Assembly (NCBI RefSeq): GCF_000346485.2
Contig: NZ_KQ976354.1
Coordinates: 7,426,283-7,490,282, forward strand
From: Scytonema hofmannii PCC 7110
GTDB lineage: Bacteria; Cyanobacteriota; Cyanobacteriia; Cyanobacteriales; Nostocaceae
Reading direction: 5' to 3'
Length of the DNA stretch: 64,000 nt
The position numbers and the translations under genes are program-made. The notes beneath the pieces are model-generated. The model was given only the letters and a program-made list of their open reading frames with translations, had not been told where the DNA came from and ran no database searches. Shown here in pieces: positions 29,401-37,446 of this stretch (position 1 is the stretch's first letter; each line of letters opens with the position of its first letter).

Positions 29401-32210
29401 CGCATAGCAGCTAGTGAATGAGGTTCGGTCATCTCCGGGTAATCGATTAAGTCCTCAATACGTCTGCCAGCTAAATTTGATGTAAGTTCTGCCATTTCTA
29501 AGTGAATATTTGTTTGGTTGGGGCGATCCGGAAACTCAATACCCAAAAGTTTTAAAAACCCCACTGCAACATCGATTGCTTGTCGCGGTTTATTCTGTGC
29601 TCCATTAGCCTGAATCTTAATCTCATAAACTTTGACTCGATCTAATAGTGTTTTTGCTTGTACCAATACCACTTCTATCAATTGCTCTACCAGTTCAAAG
29701 TTACCACTCAGGTATGCTGCTTCTGCGGCTGTTTCATGCAAAGCAAGAGTAAAATCATAATTGGTTTTCCAGGTATCGCTTGCTAGTAATTGAATACTGG
29801 TAGTTAAATATTGAACTGCAGCTATGTAAGCTGTTGATGCTAAAGCTTTGCGACCAGCAATCAAATTCATTTGTGCCAGTTCATTGCGATCGCCTTGATT
29901 TACAAGTAGTTTTGATGCTATATTTAACTGGCTAACTAAAACAAAAATATTTTCTTTCCTTTCCTCAACAGAAAGATTGCGAAGCAGCAATTGCCCAATT
30001 TTCAAGTGAATGGACTGTTTGCGATCGTTAGGAATGAGAGAATAGGCAGCTTGCTGTACCCGATCGTGTACAAATTTATACTTTTGTAATTCCCCGTTAG
30101 GAATTGATGAGAGTTCGCTGTCATCAACAAATAACTGATAACCTGCTTCAGGTAACACAAGACCTTCAAGTAACGATTGCCATAAATCTACTGCTGTATC
30201 GACTTCAGATTTTTCATAGATAATAGCAAGAGTTCTTAAATCAAATTCATTACCTATGCATGCAGCCAGTTTTAAGACTGTTTGAGTTTGGCTTGGCAAC
30301 TTCTCTAGTTGAAGCGCCATAAATTCTACAACATCATCTGTGAAAGCTATGGCTTTAATTTCGTTAATATTGTACTGCCAAAACCGATGAGAATGCTCAA
30401 ATTTTAAGATGTCTTTATTATGTAAGTATTTAAGAAATTGATGGGTAAAAAATGGATTACCTTTTGTTTTATTAAAAACAATTTTCGTTAGAGGAAGATC
30501 TGTAAATTCTTGGCAATTAAGCGCATCATGAATTAAATTAATTAAACTTTTATAACTTAATTCTTTTAAATGAATTTTATTTATTAAAATTCCTGATTTA
30601 TCTAGTTCATTTATAGTAATATATAGAGGATGCATTTGAGAAACTTCATCATCTCGATATGCACCTATAAATAAAAAAGCTCCCTCAGCTATAGTTTGCT
30701 TGTCTTGATTTCCAAAGTAGTTAGACCGCTCTTCCAAAGAAGTATTTTTACTGCTCAATAATTGAATAACTTTTAAAGAAGTTGTATCTGCCCATTGTAA
30801 GTCATCCAGAAAGATAACCAAAGGATGTTCTTTTGTGGTAAAGACTTTAATAAACCTCTGAAATAATAAATCAAACCGATTTTGAGCAGCAGTTCCAGAA
30901 AGTTCAATCACTGGTGGTTGAGGTCCAAGGATGACTTCGAGTTGGGGAATAACATCAACAATTGCTTGAGCGTGTTCGCCTAAAACTGACAAAATTTTAG
31001 ATTTCCACTGTTGAAGAACGGCATCAGGTTCACTTAACAACTGTCTAATTAAATCTTGAAAAGCTTGTAAAAATCCTGATAAAGGAATATCGCGTTGAAA
31101 TTGGTCAAACTTACCTTTAATAAAGTAGCTGCGCTGACGAACAATTGGTTTGTGAACTTCGTTGACAACAGCCGTCTTACCAATACCAGAAGGACCTGCA
31201 ACCAACACTATTTCAGATGTACCACCTGTGACTCGCTCAAAAGCCGCGAGTAAAGTTTCTACTTCCTGTTGACGACCATAGAGTTTTTCAGGAATCAAAA
31301 AACGATCTGAAACATCCTGTTCTCCCAACTGAAATGATATGATGTTTCCAGTTTCTTGCCACTGCTGCCTGCATCTCTCTAAATCGTGTTTTAGCCCGAA
31401 AGCACTGTGATAGCGATCTTCAGCATTTTTTGCCATAAGCTTGCTGATGATATTTGATACAATTAAGGGAAGATCAGAATTCAGAGAATTAGCCTGAGGT
31501 GGAAGTTTTGCAATATGGCAATGCACCAACTCCATGGGATCTTTTGTTGTGAAGGGTAACTGTCCCGTCAGGAGTTCAAAAAATGTGACGCCAAGAGAAT
31601 AAAAATCGCTACGATAATCAATCCCTCGGTTCATTCTTCCTGTTTGTTCGGGGGAAATATACGCGAGAGTACCTTCTAAAAAGTTGGGATTTGTCAGTTG
31701 TTGAATTTCTTTCGGTAAGAGACTAGCAATACTAAAGTCTGTCAGTTTAACTTCAGATGTTGTGGGATTAATGAGAATATTGGCAGGTTTCATATCCTTA
31801 TGAATGATGCGATGAGCGTGTAATTCATGAAGGGTAGAGGCAATCTGAATGGCTATGTCAAAAAATTGTTGTAGAAATGCTGTATGCGTAGTCTCTACAC
31901 TACTGATGTAATCTTTTAAGGAACGACCGCCAAAGTCTTCCAGGATCAAAACATAACTGTTACGATAGCTTTCCAAGCTATACGGTTTGACAATACCTGT
32001 AATGTTGAGGTTTTTTGCGATCGCATACTGTTTGCGAAACTGAGCAATTTCATGAAAGGTTGGGTATTCATTCCGCATCAGCTTTAAGATAACCGATTGT
32101 TGGTCTTTTTCTCGAATACCTTGATAAACCAGGGTTTTGCTTCCCGAGTAAATTTGTTGAGTTATGCAATAGCCAGGAATAGCAAAAATTGGCTCTAGGT
32201 GTATCAACAT
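26490..32210 (-). CDS. Giant Ser/Thr kinase - AAA ATPase - GAF - sensor histidine kinase
   Basis: 1906-residue cytosolic signalling protein of a type abundant in Nostocales. Order: Ser/Thr-kinase-like domain (about 10-280; VILKL lysine, IIHKDMKPANILI catalytic loop, DFS in place of DFG); AAA/STAND ATPase (about 315-650) with Walker A GPSGIGKT near 340 and Walker B VIFLDDLQWAD; long helical TPR-like region (about 730-1320); GAF (about 1383-1560); coiled coil; HisKA with phosphoacceptor His1628 in AGIAHEINNPINF; HATPase_c with NIIANAIDAL, DNGAGIPE and GTGLGLSIS. Two short repeats have entered the coding sequence in frame (26943-26982, 27921-27970) and a third forms the C-terminus (26495-26522). 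It faces the terpene/P450 pair; a regulatory link is inference from the published Nostoc miniclusters. Confidence 0.92.
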   Translation of the reverse strand: MLIHLEPIFAIPGYCITQQIYSGSKTLVYQGIREKDQQSVILKLMRNEYPTFHEIAQFRKQYAIAKNLNITGIVKPYSLESYRNSYVLILEDFGGRSLKDYISSVETTHTAFLQQFFDIAIQIASTLHELHAHRIIHKDMKPANILINPTTSEVKLTDFSIASLLPKEIQQLTNPNFLEGTLAYISPEQTGRMNRGIDYRSDFYSLGVTFFELLTGQLPFTTKDPMELVHCHIAKLPPQANSLNSDLPLIVSNIISKLMAKNAEDRYHSAFGLKHDLERCRQQWQETGNIISFQLGEQDVSDRFLIPEKLYGRQQEVETLLAAFERVTGGTSEIVLVAGPSGIGKTAVVNEVHKPIVRQRSYFIKGKFDQFQRDIPLSGFLQAFQDLIRQLLSEPDAVLQQWKSKILSVLGEHAQAIVDVIPQLEVILGPQPPVIELSGTAAQNRFDLLFQRFIKVFTTKEHPLVIFLDDLQWADTTSLKVIQLLSSKNTSLEERSNYFGNQDKQTIAEGAFLFIGAYRDDEVSQMHPLYITINELDKSGILINKIHLKELSYKSLINLIHDALNCQEFTDLPLTKIVFNKTKGNPFFTHQFLKYLHNKDILKFEHSHRFWQYNINEIKAIAFTDDVVEFMALQLEKLPSQTQTVLKLAACIGNEFDLRTLAIIYEKSEVDTAVDLWQSLLEGLVLPEAGYQLFVDDSELSSIPNGELQKYKFVHDRVQQAAYSLIPNDRKQSIHLKIGQLLLRNLSVEERKENIFVLVSQLNIASKLLVNQGDRNELAQMNLIAGRKALASTAYIAAVQYLTTSIQLLASDTWKTNYDFTLALHETAAEAAYLSGNFELVEQLIEVVLVQAKTLLDRVKVYEIKIQANGAQNKPRQAIDVAVGFLKLLGIEFPDRPNQTNIHLEMAELTSNLAGRRIEDLIDYPEMTEPHSLAAMRILSNVASFAYQAVPELFPLLVFKQINLSLKYGTSPLSALVYTRYAIILCGVVGDIEFGYRLGKLSLDLLARFQVKDTIPQVVMGFNGTIRHWKEHIREILPSLLEVYSISLETGSLEYAAYALYCYSYYVYFMGGELSLLKQQIENHSHAIEQTNQIMVLGWNNIYLQTVLNLLNKRENQFDLIGEYYNEREMITYHQQANDSLGLVHLYLCKLQLCYLLADYNKAVENAVNLEKYIDVAVGHLVLVEFHFYDSLVSLAVYPKANKLEKAKLLEKVAINQEKIQKWATHAPMNYLHKFYLVEAERYRVIGQYLEAMNSYEQAITLAQDNEYVHEAALANELTAKFYLEWGKLKIAKIYLIDAYYGYIRWGAKAKVEDLEKHYAQFLAPILQQGQLNTEPGTNSSIESSTSRSTSSSNQTVLGSNTSISDSLDLASVVKASIALSGEIELEQLLSTLMEVVMENAGASKCALILSEGYSWVQLALRDKLGRACAKSERVATDVHLTVSAISSNSTSARSDTEFPSICLESSSDVPVTLINYVKRTQEILVIDDLKAKPVLGTDSYIVREQPKSLLCMPIINQGKLLGILYLENNLTAEAFTRARVELLKLIITQAAISLENAILYQNLARANERLEEYNRTLEEKVTERTREINEKNQHLKRALKELQNTQTQLIQSEKMSSLGQMVAGIAHEINNPINFIHGNISHAAEYVESLLNLITIYQQEFSESSSLVREKVVEIDLDFIKEDLPKLLDSMKVGTLRIRNIVLGLRNFSRLDEADMKPVDVHEGIDNALMILHHRFKVKSTPSDTAEACRQSAYRSEIEVIKEYSQLPLVECYPSQLNQVFVNIIANAIDALHDCSEIQAKRLCDGYKPTIRIRTELANNNQVLVRIADNGAGIPEDVRQKVFDPFFTTKSVGSGTGLGLSISYQIVVDKHRGSLTYNSVLGEGTEFVVQIPLRQVETLHGASLH
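26495..26522. repeat. GTAGAGACGC palindrome at kinase 3' end
   Basis: Inverted repeat with 10-bp arms GTAGAGACGC and an 8-bp loop. It encodes the last residues of the giant kinase (VETLHGASLH) and sits between convergent stops. The same palindrome is, from memory, a widespread interspersed element in filamentous cyanobacteria. Confidence 0.85.
26943..26982. repeat. Imperfect palindrome inserted in frame in the kinase
   Basis: Forty bp starting AGCGATAAGCC and ending GGCTTCAGCCGTATCGCT, imperfectly palindromic. It encodes DTAEACRQSAYRSE, a stretch not expected in the HATPase N-terminal region of related kinases, so it looks like a repeat tolerated in frame. Confidence 0.6.
27921..27970. repeat. 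28-bp direct duplication in the kinase GAF domain
   Basis: AGCGCAAGCT(C/G)TACCCAGCT occurs twice, 28 bp apart, in frame within the GAF domain (protein YSWVQLALRDKLGRACAKSE). Looks like an interspersed GCGCAAGC repeat duplicated inside the gene. Confidence 0.7.
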
Positions 32211-32271
32211 TTACATTAAGCTCTGGATAATATATTTGTAGTTTAGTATTCCCCAGACCACAGTCTTTCTA

Positions 32272-32508
32272 TCATTTTAAGGACGCAGCATCAGCCCATT
32301 GTAAATCATCAAGAAAGAGAACCAACTGATTGCGGAACTGAGCAATTTCAAGCAAAGTTGGGTACTCAGTCCGCATTAATTTAATCACGATTGGTTGTCG
32401 ATCTTGTTCTCGAACACCTCGATAGACTAGGGTTTTACTTCCAGAGTAAATTTGTTGAGTGATGCGATAACCAGGAACAGCAACAACTGTATTTGATAGT
32501 ACAAACAT
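32272..32508 (-). pseudogene. Stump of a duplicate giant kinase
   Basis: 78 residues that splice two distant parts of a kinase like its neighbour. Residues 1-59 (PGYRITQQIYSGSKTLVYRG ...) match the first 60 residues of the 1906-residue kinase; residues 60-78 (LVLFLDDLQWADAASLK) match its Walker B region about 410 residues further on. Everything between and after is missing. A tandem paralogue was therefore lost by internal deletion. It lies 61 bp upstream of the intact kinase. Confidence 0.85.
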
Positions 32509-32736
32509 TTAAACCAATGCTTGCAATAATATATCCTTTCTTGAGTATTCCCAAAGACATAGAGGTTGTATCATTTTTTAGCAAAATAAAGTTATAAAAA
32601 TCCTGCGTCTTTCTTGGCGACGAGTGCGACTTTGCGTGAAGTTTTAATGATTCAGTCAGAGATGATATGAAAAATCCAAACGCCGTACCTTATGTTGAGT
32701 ACAGCGTTGGAGAAATATTATCGCGATACTTTTTTG

Positions 32737-33360
32737 TTATTTAACTTTTTGTTTAATAAAAGTTACAACCTGATTGAGTTGTTTTTTCAAAGCATCAATT
32801 TCTGTCTGCATTTTGGCAATTTTTTCATTCAATGCTTGGATTTCAGCAGCCGAAGACCCGGACTCAGTGGAGGTAACTGCCACTCCATTGGTTACATTGG
32901 AAGTTGCGGCTACTCCATTAGAAGTTACAGCGACTCCATTGGAAGTTGCGGCTACTGCTACCTGAGTGGGTTCAGGACGTGGCTGTTTAGCCTTGGTCAT
33001 GGCGGACTTAATTGCGCCAATCAGTTGCTTTTGGTCAAAAGGTTTTCCCAGAAACTCAAAATATTCAAAGGGTTCTGGAATTTTCTCCGTAACCTCTTCC
33101 TTACGACCAGACATAATGACTAAAGGAATCTTTCTTAAGTCACTATGGGCTTGGATCTCTTGAAACACTTCCCATCCAGTTTTTTTGGGTAGTAGGAAAT
33201 CTAGCATAATCAGGCTCAGTTTTTCCTGACGAATTAAATTTAATCCCTCTACACCATCTTTTGCTTCCAAAACTTGGAAGTTCCCTGGTGGTAACATTTC
33301 TCGTACTTTTACCCTGACAACTGTAGTGTCATCGATAACTAAAATTTTGTTACTGGTCAC
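32737..33360 (-). CDS. Orphan receiver-domain protein with coiled-coil tail
   Basis: 207 residues from GTG 33360 (then TSNKILVIDDTTVVRV); the open frame extends further upstream but that part resembles no receiver. Receiver domain 1-125 with DD pair, phosphoacceptor in IMLDFLLPKKTGWEVF, Ser in VIMSGR and Lys in LGKPF. Then a low-complexity linker with three imperfect SNGVAVT/SNGVAAT repeats and a C-terminal coiled coil (AAEIQALNEKIAKMQTEID). No DNA-binding domain, so output is likely by protein contact. Upstream of, and in the same direction as, the kinase stump and the giant kinase, which makes it a candidate partner. Confidence 0.85.
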   Translation of the reverse strand: MTSNKILVIDDTTVVRVKVREMLPPGNFQVLEAKDGVEGLNLIRQEKLSLIMLDFLLPKKTGWEVFQEIQAHSDLRKIPLVIMSGRKEEVTEKIPEPFEYFEFLGKPFDQKQLIGAIKSAMTKAKQPRPEPTQVAVAATSNGVAVTSNGVAATSNVTNGVAVTSTESGSSAAEIQALNEKIAKMQTEIDALKKQLNQVVTFIKQKVK

Positions 33361-33617
33361 GACTGTTTGCTCTAATAGAAACTTTAGGTTTATATGGTAG
33401 TTGCGCCCTTGGGCGTCAAGAATTCTCCCACTATACCCAACAGATCTCCGGATCGGGGGAGAGTAATTTCCGGTAGAAGTGACAATACTTGAAGTGTCAT
33501 ACGCAACAAGTACCGATCTTAAGCTCCGATTGTGGCACAAATATTTCTAACGAATTTTGCTAAATATGACAGATATTTGGTATCTGTTAATAAGTCTTTA
33601 AATTAGGAGAGAATGCG

Positions 33618-33764
33618 ATGGCTACTGAAGCTAAGAAAAAAGTAGGCGTAGACGTTATAAAAAACGAAGCCAAAGCACCTTATCCCTTCCGTACAGGTTG
33701 GGCGGTACTGCTGTTGGCAATTAACTTCCTTGTTGCTGCCTATTATTTTCAGATTCTAGTGTAA
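33618..33764 (+). CDS. Small single-pass membrane protein, 48 aa
   Basis: Short gene with an excellent ribosome binding site (AGGAG, 9 bp before ATG). MATEAKKKVGVDVIKNEAKA is a charged, presumably cytoplasmic or stromal-side N-terminus; TGWAVLLLAINFLVAAYYF is a single membrane helix ending near the C-terminus. Shape and composition resemble small thylakoid accessory proteins of cyanobacteria, but I cannot assign it to a named photosystem subunit. Transcribed alone. Confidence 0.75.
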   Translation: MATEAKKKVGVDVIKNEAKAPYPFRTGWAVLLLAINFLVAAYYFQILV

Positions 33765-33841
33765 GACATTAATGTAGATGAAAAGGAATTGGAGATTGGA
33801 GATTGGGTATTGATTTCCTAATCCTCAGTCCCCAATCCCTT

Positions 33842-34711
33842 TCATATGGTGCCTTTGAATAACCCTTTGGGACGAACGAGCAGCACCAAAATCATGATGA
33901 ATAATGCTACACCTTGTTTGTACTGAGAACCTAGTAAAGGCGTACTCACTTCTTGGGCAATACCGATGATAAAAGCAGCTGCGATCGCACCATAAGGATT
34001 GCCAATACCTCCTAGAATCACTGATGCAAATAACGGTAAAATTAAGAACCATCCCATATTTGGACGCACGGCTGTGATTAAGCCGTACATACTGCCGCCG
34101 AGAGATGTCACACTACCAGCGATCGTCCAAGTCCATAGGATAACCTGGTCAACATTAATACCAGAAACCCTAGCTAAGTCCAAATCATCAGCAACTGCTC
34201 GCATTGCTTTACCAATTTTGGTATTTTGTAAAACGTAGTGCAATACGAAAATAACCACCATAGCCAAAACAAAAACCAACAGTTGATTGGGAGGTATTTT
34301 TAAACCAGCAATATCTATAGCAGAACTAATAGGCAAATCGTAATTTTTGTTACTTCCACCCCAGATAAAGATAATACCATTGCGGATAAATAACGCTAAC
34401 CCAATGGAGATAATAATGAATGTTGTAGAAGTGGCACGGATAGAGCGCATTCTTGACCACAGCAACTTTTCCGATAAAAGCATTGCAGCAACTGTGCCGA
34501 CAGCCGCTATTACCATAGATAACCAAATATTTATCTTAAATACTGTATTCAGTACGAATGTTAAGTAAGCGCCTAAAGTCAAAAAATCACCGTGAGCAAA
34601 GTTAGATAACCGTAAAATTCCAAGAGTCAGCGTTAGTCCAACTGCTGCTAAAGCAATAATACTTCCCACAGCAATACCGTTAACAATCAATTGGGCAAAT
34701 TGTAAATTCAT
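33842..34711 (-). CDS. Branched-chain/neutral amino-acid ABC transporter permease (LivH/NatD type)
   Basis: 289-residue inner-membrane permease with about eight helices. IVNGIAVGSIIALAAVGLTL, LRLSNFAHGDFLTLGAYL and the cytoplasmic loop KAMRAVADDLDLARVSGIN (contact to the ATPase) are characteristic of the LivH family; in Anabaena the equivalent is NatD of the N-I amino acid transporter. No ATPase, second permease or binding protein is adjacent; cyanobacterial nat genes are often scattered, so this is normal. Confidence 0.92.
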   Translation of the reverse strand: MNLQFAQLIVNGIAVGSIIALAAVGLTLTLGILRLSNFAHGDFLTLGAYLTFVLNTVFKINIWLSMVIAAVGTVAAMLLSEKLLWSRMRSIRATSTTFIIISIGLALFIRNGIIFIWGGSNKNYDLPISSAIDIAGLKIPPNQLLVFVLAMVVIFVLHYVLQNTKIGKAMRAVADDLDLARVSGINVDQVILWTWTIAGSVTSLGGSMYGLITAVRPNMGWFLILPLFASVILGGIGNPYGAIAAAFIIGIAQEVSTPLLGSQYKQGVALFIMILVLLVRPKGLFKGTI

Positions 34712-34823
34712 AATTTTGTCACGAACTCCTCCAACTACTTATTCGGTGTTATTTAGAGAATATTACCTGATTTATGTAAAAGCAGTGCTCTGCCACATTA
34801 ATTTTGAGAGCTGAAGTTGGTCT

Positions 34824-34856
34824 AGACCCCCGACTTCTTTGAGAAGTCGGGGGTCT
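34824..34856. repeat. Palindrome, CCCCGACTTCT family
   Basis: Perfect 15-bp arms AGACCCCCGACTTCT with loop TTG, between divergent natD-like and larE genes, so not a terminator for either. Core identical to 23047-23081. Confidence 0.9.
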
Positions 34857-34929
34857 GGCAACCTCTCATTCCCTTCATCCCCTTCTACAATGAGATTGAT
34901 GGGGTGCTACTTTGGGGGAGATTGAATAA

Positions 34930-35754
34930 ATGCTTGCAGAAAAACTTCAGACACTAAAAAGCATATTTCTAGAGATGGAAAAGGCATTGATTGCCTACTC
35001 TGGGGGCGTTGATAGTACTTTGGTAGCTAAGGTTGCTTGTGATGTTTTGGGTAAACGTGCTTTAGCAGTCACAGCAGTTTCGCCTTCGCTGCTACCAGAG
35101 GAGTTGGAAGACGCTAAAATTCAAGCGGCAACTATTGGGATTTCTCATAAAATTGTTCAAACATACGAAATGGAAAACCCCAATTACACTTCTAACCCCG
35201 TCAACCGATGCTATTTTTGTAAGAGCGAACTGCATGATACGCTCAAGCCTCTTGCGACTGCATTAGGATATCCTTATGTGGTGGATGGAGTAAATGCCGA
35301 TGATTTACGTGATTACCGTCCGGGAATTCAGGCTGCAAAGGAAAGAGGCGCACGTTCTCCATTAGCAGAAGTTGGTATTACGAAATCCCAAGTGCGGCAA
35401 CTTTCCCAAGAACTTGGTTTACCTTGGTGGGATAAACCCGCACAACCTTGTCTTAGTTCTCGCTTTCCTTACGGGGAAGAGATAACTGTAGCCAAGCTGC
35501 AAAGAGTAGGGAGGGCAGAAATATATTTAAGAAAGCTAGGTTACAACAGCCTGCGAGTTCGTTCTGAAGGGGACACAGCACGGATAGAATTGCCACCAGA
35601 AGAAATTAAAGAATTTGTCGTGAAGACAGATTTGCAGTCACTGGTTTCTACTTTTCAGGAATTTGGCTTTATATACGTCACTCTTGATTTGGAAGGTTTT
35701 CGCAGTGGAAAGCTGAATCAGGTGTTAAATCAAGAGGTTTTACAAAGAACATAA
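34930..35754 (+). CDS. larE: ATP-dependent sacrificial sulfur transferase LarE
   Basis: Adenylates and adds sulfur, from its own cysteine, to a nicotinic-acid-derived precursor of the nickel-pincer cofactor first found in lactate racemase. 274 residues: PP-loop YSGGVDSTLVAKVA (residues 23-36), NRCYFCKSEL, GVNADDLRDYRPG, and PCLSSRFPYGEEIT carrying the conserved cysteine. larB and larC are not in the window. LarE homologues are common in cyanobacteria without a known racemase, so the client enzyme is open. Confidence 0.92.
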   Translation: MLAEKLQTLKSIFLEMEKALIAYSGGVDSTLVAKVACDVLGKRALAVTAVSPSLLPEELEDAKIQAATIGISHKIVQTYEMENPNYTSNPVNRCYFCKSELHDTLKPLATALGYPYVVDGVNADDLRDYRPGIQAAKERGARSPLAEVGITKSQVRQLSQELGLPWWDKPAQPCLSSRFPYGEEITVAKLQRVGRAEIYLRKLGYNSLRVRSEGDTARIELPPEEIKEFVVKTDLQSLVSTFQEFGFIYVTLDLEGFRSGKLNQVLNQEVLQRT

Positions 35755-35761
35755 AGCTATG

Positions 35762-35985
35762 CACGGATTTTGGATTTTGGATTTATCGTTCTGACATATA
35801 GCAGATTTCAATTGAGTGAGGTACAAACTGAGAACAGTTCAAATCTTGTGGGATGGGCGTCCTCGCCCGTCTGATACCCAACCAATTTCTTATACCAATT
35901 TTAAAAACAATGTGACAGTAGTTGGGCTTTATCTCGCCCAAGCAAAGCTTTCTTAATCCAAAATCCAAAATCTAAAATCCAAAAT
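35762..35985. repeat. AT-rich heptamers flanking larE and CapA genes
   Basis: GATTTTGG units at 35762-35783 and complementary CCAAAAT units at 35955-35985 bracket about 170 bp of non-coding DNA between convergent genes. Confidence 0.6.
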
Positions 35986-35989
35986 GGTA

Positions 35990-37156
35990 TTATTCTTTCT
36001 CTGCTACTAAACTGCTATCTTTCACGACAATTTCGCCTTTCTTATTAATCTTGACTTGTTGGTTGGGAAAATCTTGACTAATTAAATGACGTAAAAGCCC
36101 TACAGTACGGAAGCGTTGATCGATACGAGGAATTCCTTGCCGATCTAAACGAATGGGGATAATCTTACTTCCTACCAAATCTCCTTGAGAGTTGAGCTTG
36201 ACTTCTAAAATCATTGAGTACCCTGTTTGGGCGACTGTGGATAGCGTTCGATATCCCAAAAAATTTCCTAAGGAGTAGGCGATGAGTTTATCATTATAAA
36301 TTTCCATTGCTCGCGGAACATGAGGACCGTGTCCGAGGACTAAATCTGCTCCTGCATCAATCATTGTCCGCGCAAAACGGATGGAATTTCCTCGATTCTC
36401 GCCGTAGAAATACTCGGTTTTGTTTTTGACGTGTAATGCACTTGTTCCCTCTGCTCCTGCGTGCATTGATACAATCACTATGCTAGCGTTTCTTTTGGCT
36501 TCTTCTACGAGTGCTTTGGCTGTGTCTATGTCGTGAATAGAATTGTAATGTTCGTAGGGAGCAAATCCAATCATCGCAACTCGAAGATTATCAAGTTCTA
36601 ATACAAGAATTTGATTTTTATGCCCTAATGTGTCTATGCCAACAGCTTTAAGATGTTTAGCTGTGTCTCGGAACCCTATTAAACCAAAATCTCGCGCATG
36701 ATTGTTGGCTATATTCATGACATCAAATCCAACATCAGCAAATAGTTGAGCGTAGGAGGGTGGGGAACGAAAGGCAAAAACTTGTCCCCGGCTGATATCT
36801 TTGGCGCTGTAGGGGTGGTTGGTTAAGCTAGTTTCAAAGTTACCAAATAAAATATCTGCCCTTTGCAAATATGCTCGCACTGACTTTGGTAACAGTTGAT
36901 TGCGATCGCTTGGTAACCTGTAGTTAGGATAATTGGTTCCGGGAATAATGTCTCCAACGGCTTGGATGGTGATAGTATCTGATGTTGGGAACTCTGGCAC
37001 GGAGAAAGGGACTGGCAATGTATTTGTGGATGTCGTTGCAGCTTGCGATCGCTGTAGTTGTCCAAAGCGAATAAATAATCCTATACCAATACCCAAGCAG
37101 AAACACAAACTGATAAAGCCAAAAGACCACAGTTTGCCCAAGCGCTGGCTTACCAT
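35990..37156 (-). CDS. CapA-family (PGA synthesis-like) metallophosphatase-fold protein
   Basis: 388 residues from ATG 37156 (MVSQRLGKLWSFGFISL); five extra residues are possible. An N-terminal signal anchor (about 10-30) is followed by the CapA fold: ITIQAVGDIIPG, DILFGNFETSLTN, NIANNHARDFGLIG, LGHGPHVPRAMEIYNDKLIA and YSLGNFLGY. CapA takes part in poly-gamma-glutamate export in Bacillus; most cyanobacterial members stand alone, as here, and their role is unknown. Likely in the periplasm. Confidence 0.9.
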   Translation of the reverse strand: MVSQRLGKLWSFGFISLCFCLGIGIGLFIRFGQLQRSQAATTSTNTLPVPFSVPEFPTSDTITIQAVGDIIPGTNYPNYRLPSDRNQLLPKSVRAYLQRADILFGNFETSLTNHPYSAKDISRGQVFAFRSPPSYAQLFADVGFDVMNIANNHARDFGLIGFRDTAKHLKAVGIDTLGHKNQILVLELDNLRVAMIGFAPYEHYNSIHDIDTAKALVEEAKRNASIVIVSMHAGAEGTSALHVKNKTEYFYGENRGNSIRFARTMIDAGADLVLGHGPHVPRAMEIYNDKLIAYSLGNFLGYRTLSTVAQTGYSMILEVKLNSQGDLVGSKIIPIRLDRQGIPRIDQRFRTVGLLRHLISQDFPNQQVKINKKGEIVVKDSSLVAEKE

Positions 37157-37361
37157 AGTTGCACTCCTCAAAATATGGCGCTAGTATATCTCAAAAATCA
37201 GCTTTATGAGTGTTAATTCAACTTTTCTTGAGAAGACTCACGAGTTCTTTTTGTTTTTGCTGCTTGCAGTTGAATTTTTCTAAGTTTCTAATTCTTGCCC
37301 TCATCCCCAAACCTTCTCCCCGAGGGAGAAGCGGTTAGCAAACTGTGTACAGTCAAGAGAA

Positions 37362-37446
37362 CGGAGAGGAGAGGATTTGAACCTCCGTTAGGTTACCCTA
37401 AAACGCATTTCGAGTGCGCCGCAATAAACCGCTCTGCCACCTCTCC
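37362..37446 (-). tRNA. tRNA-Ser (CGA)
   Basis: 85-nt class II tRNA on the minus strand. Acceptor GGAGAGG (5') pairs with CCTCTCC (3'), discriminator G. Anticodon loop CTCGAAA gives anticodon CGA, reading UCG. A long variable arm (TTTTAGGGTAACCTAA) and T-loop GGTTCAAATCC are present; CCA is not encoded. Confidence 0.95.
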
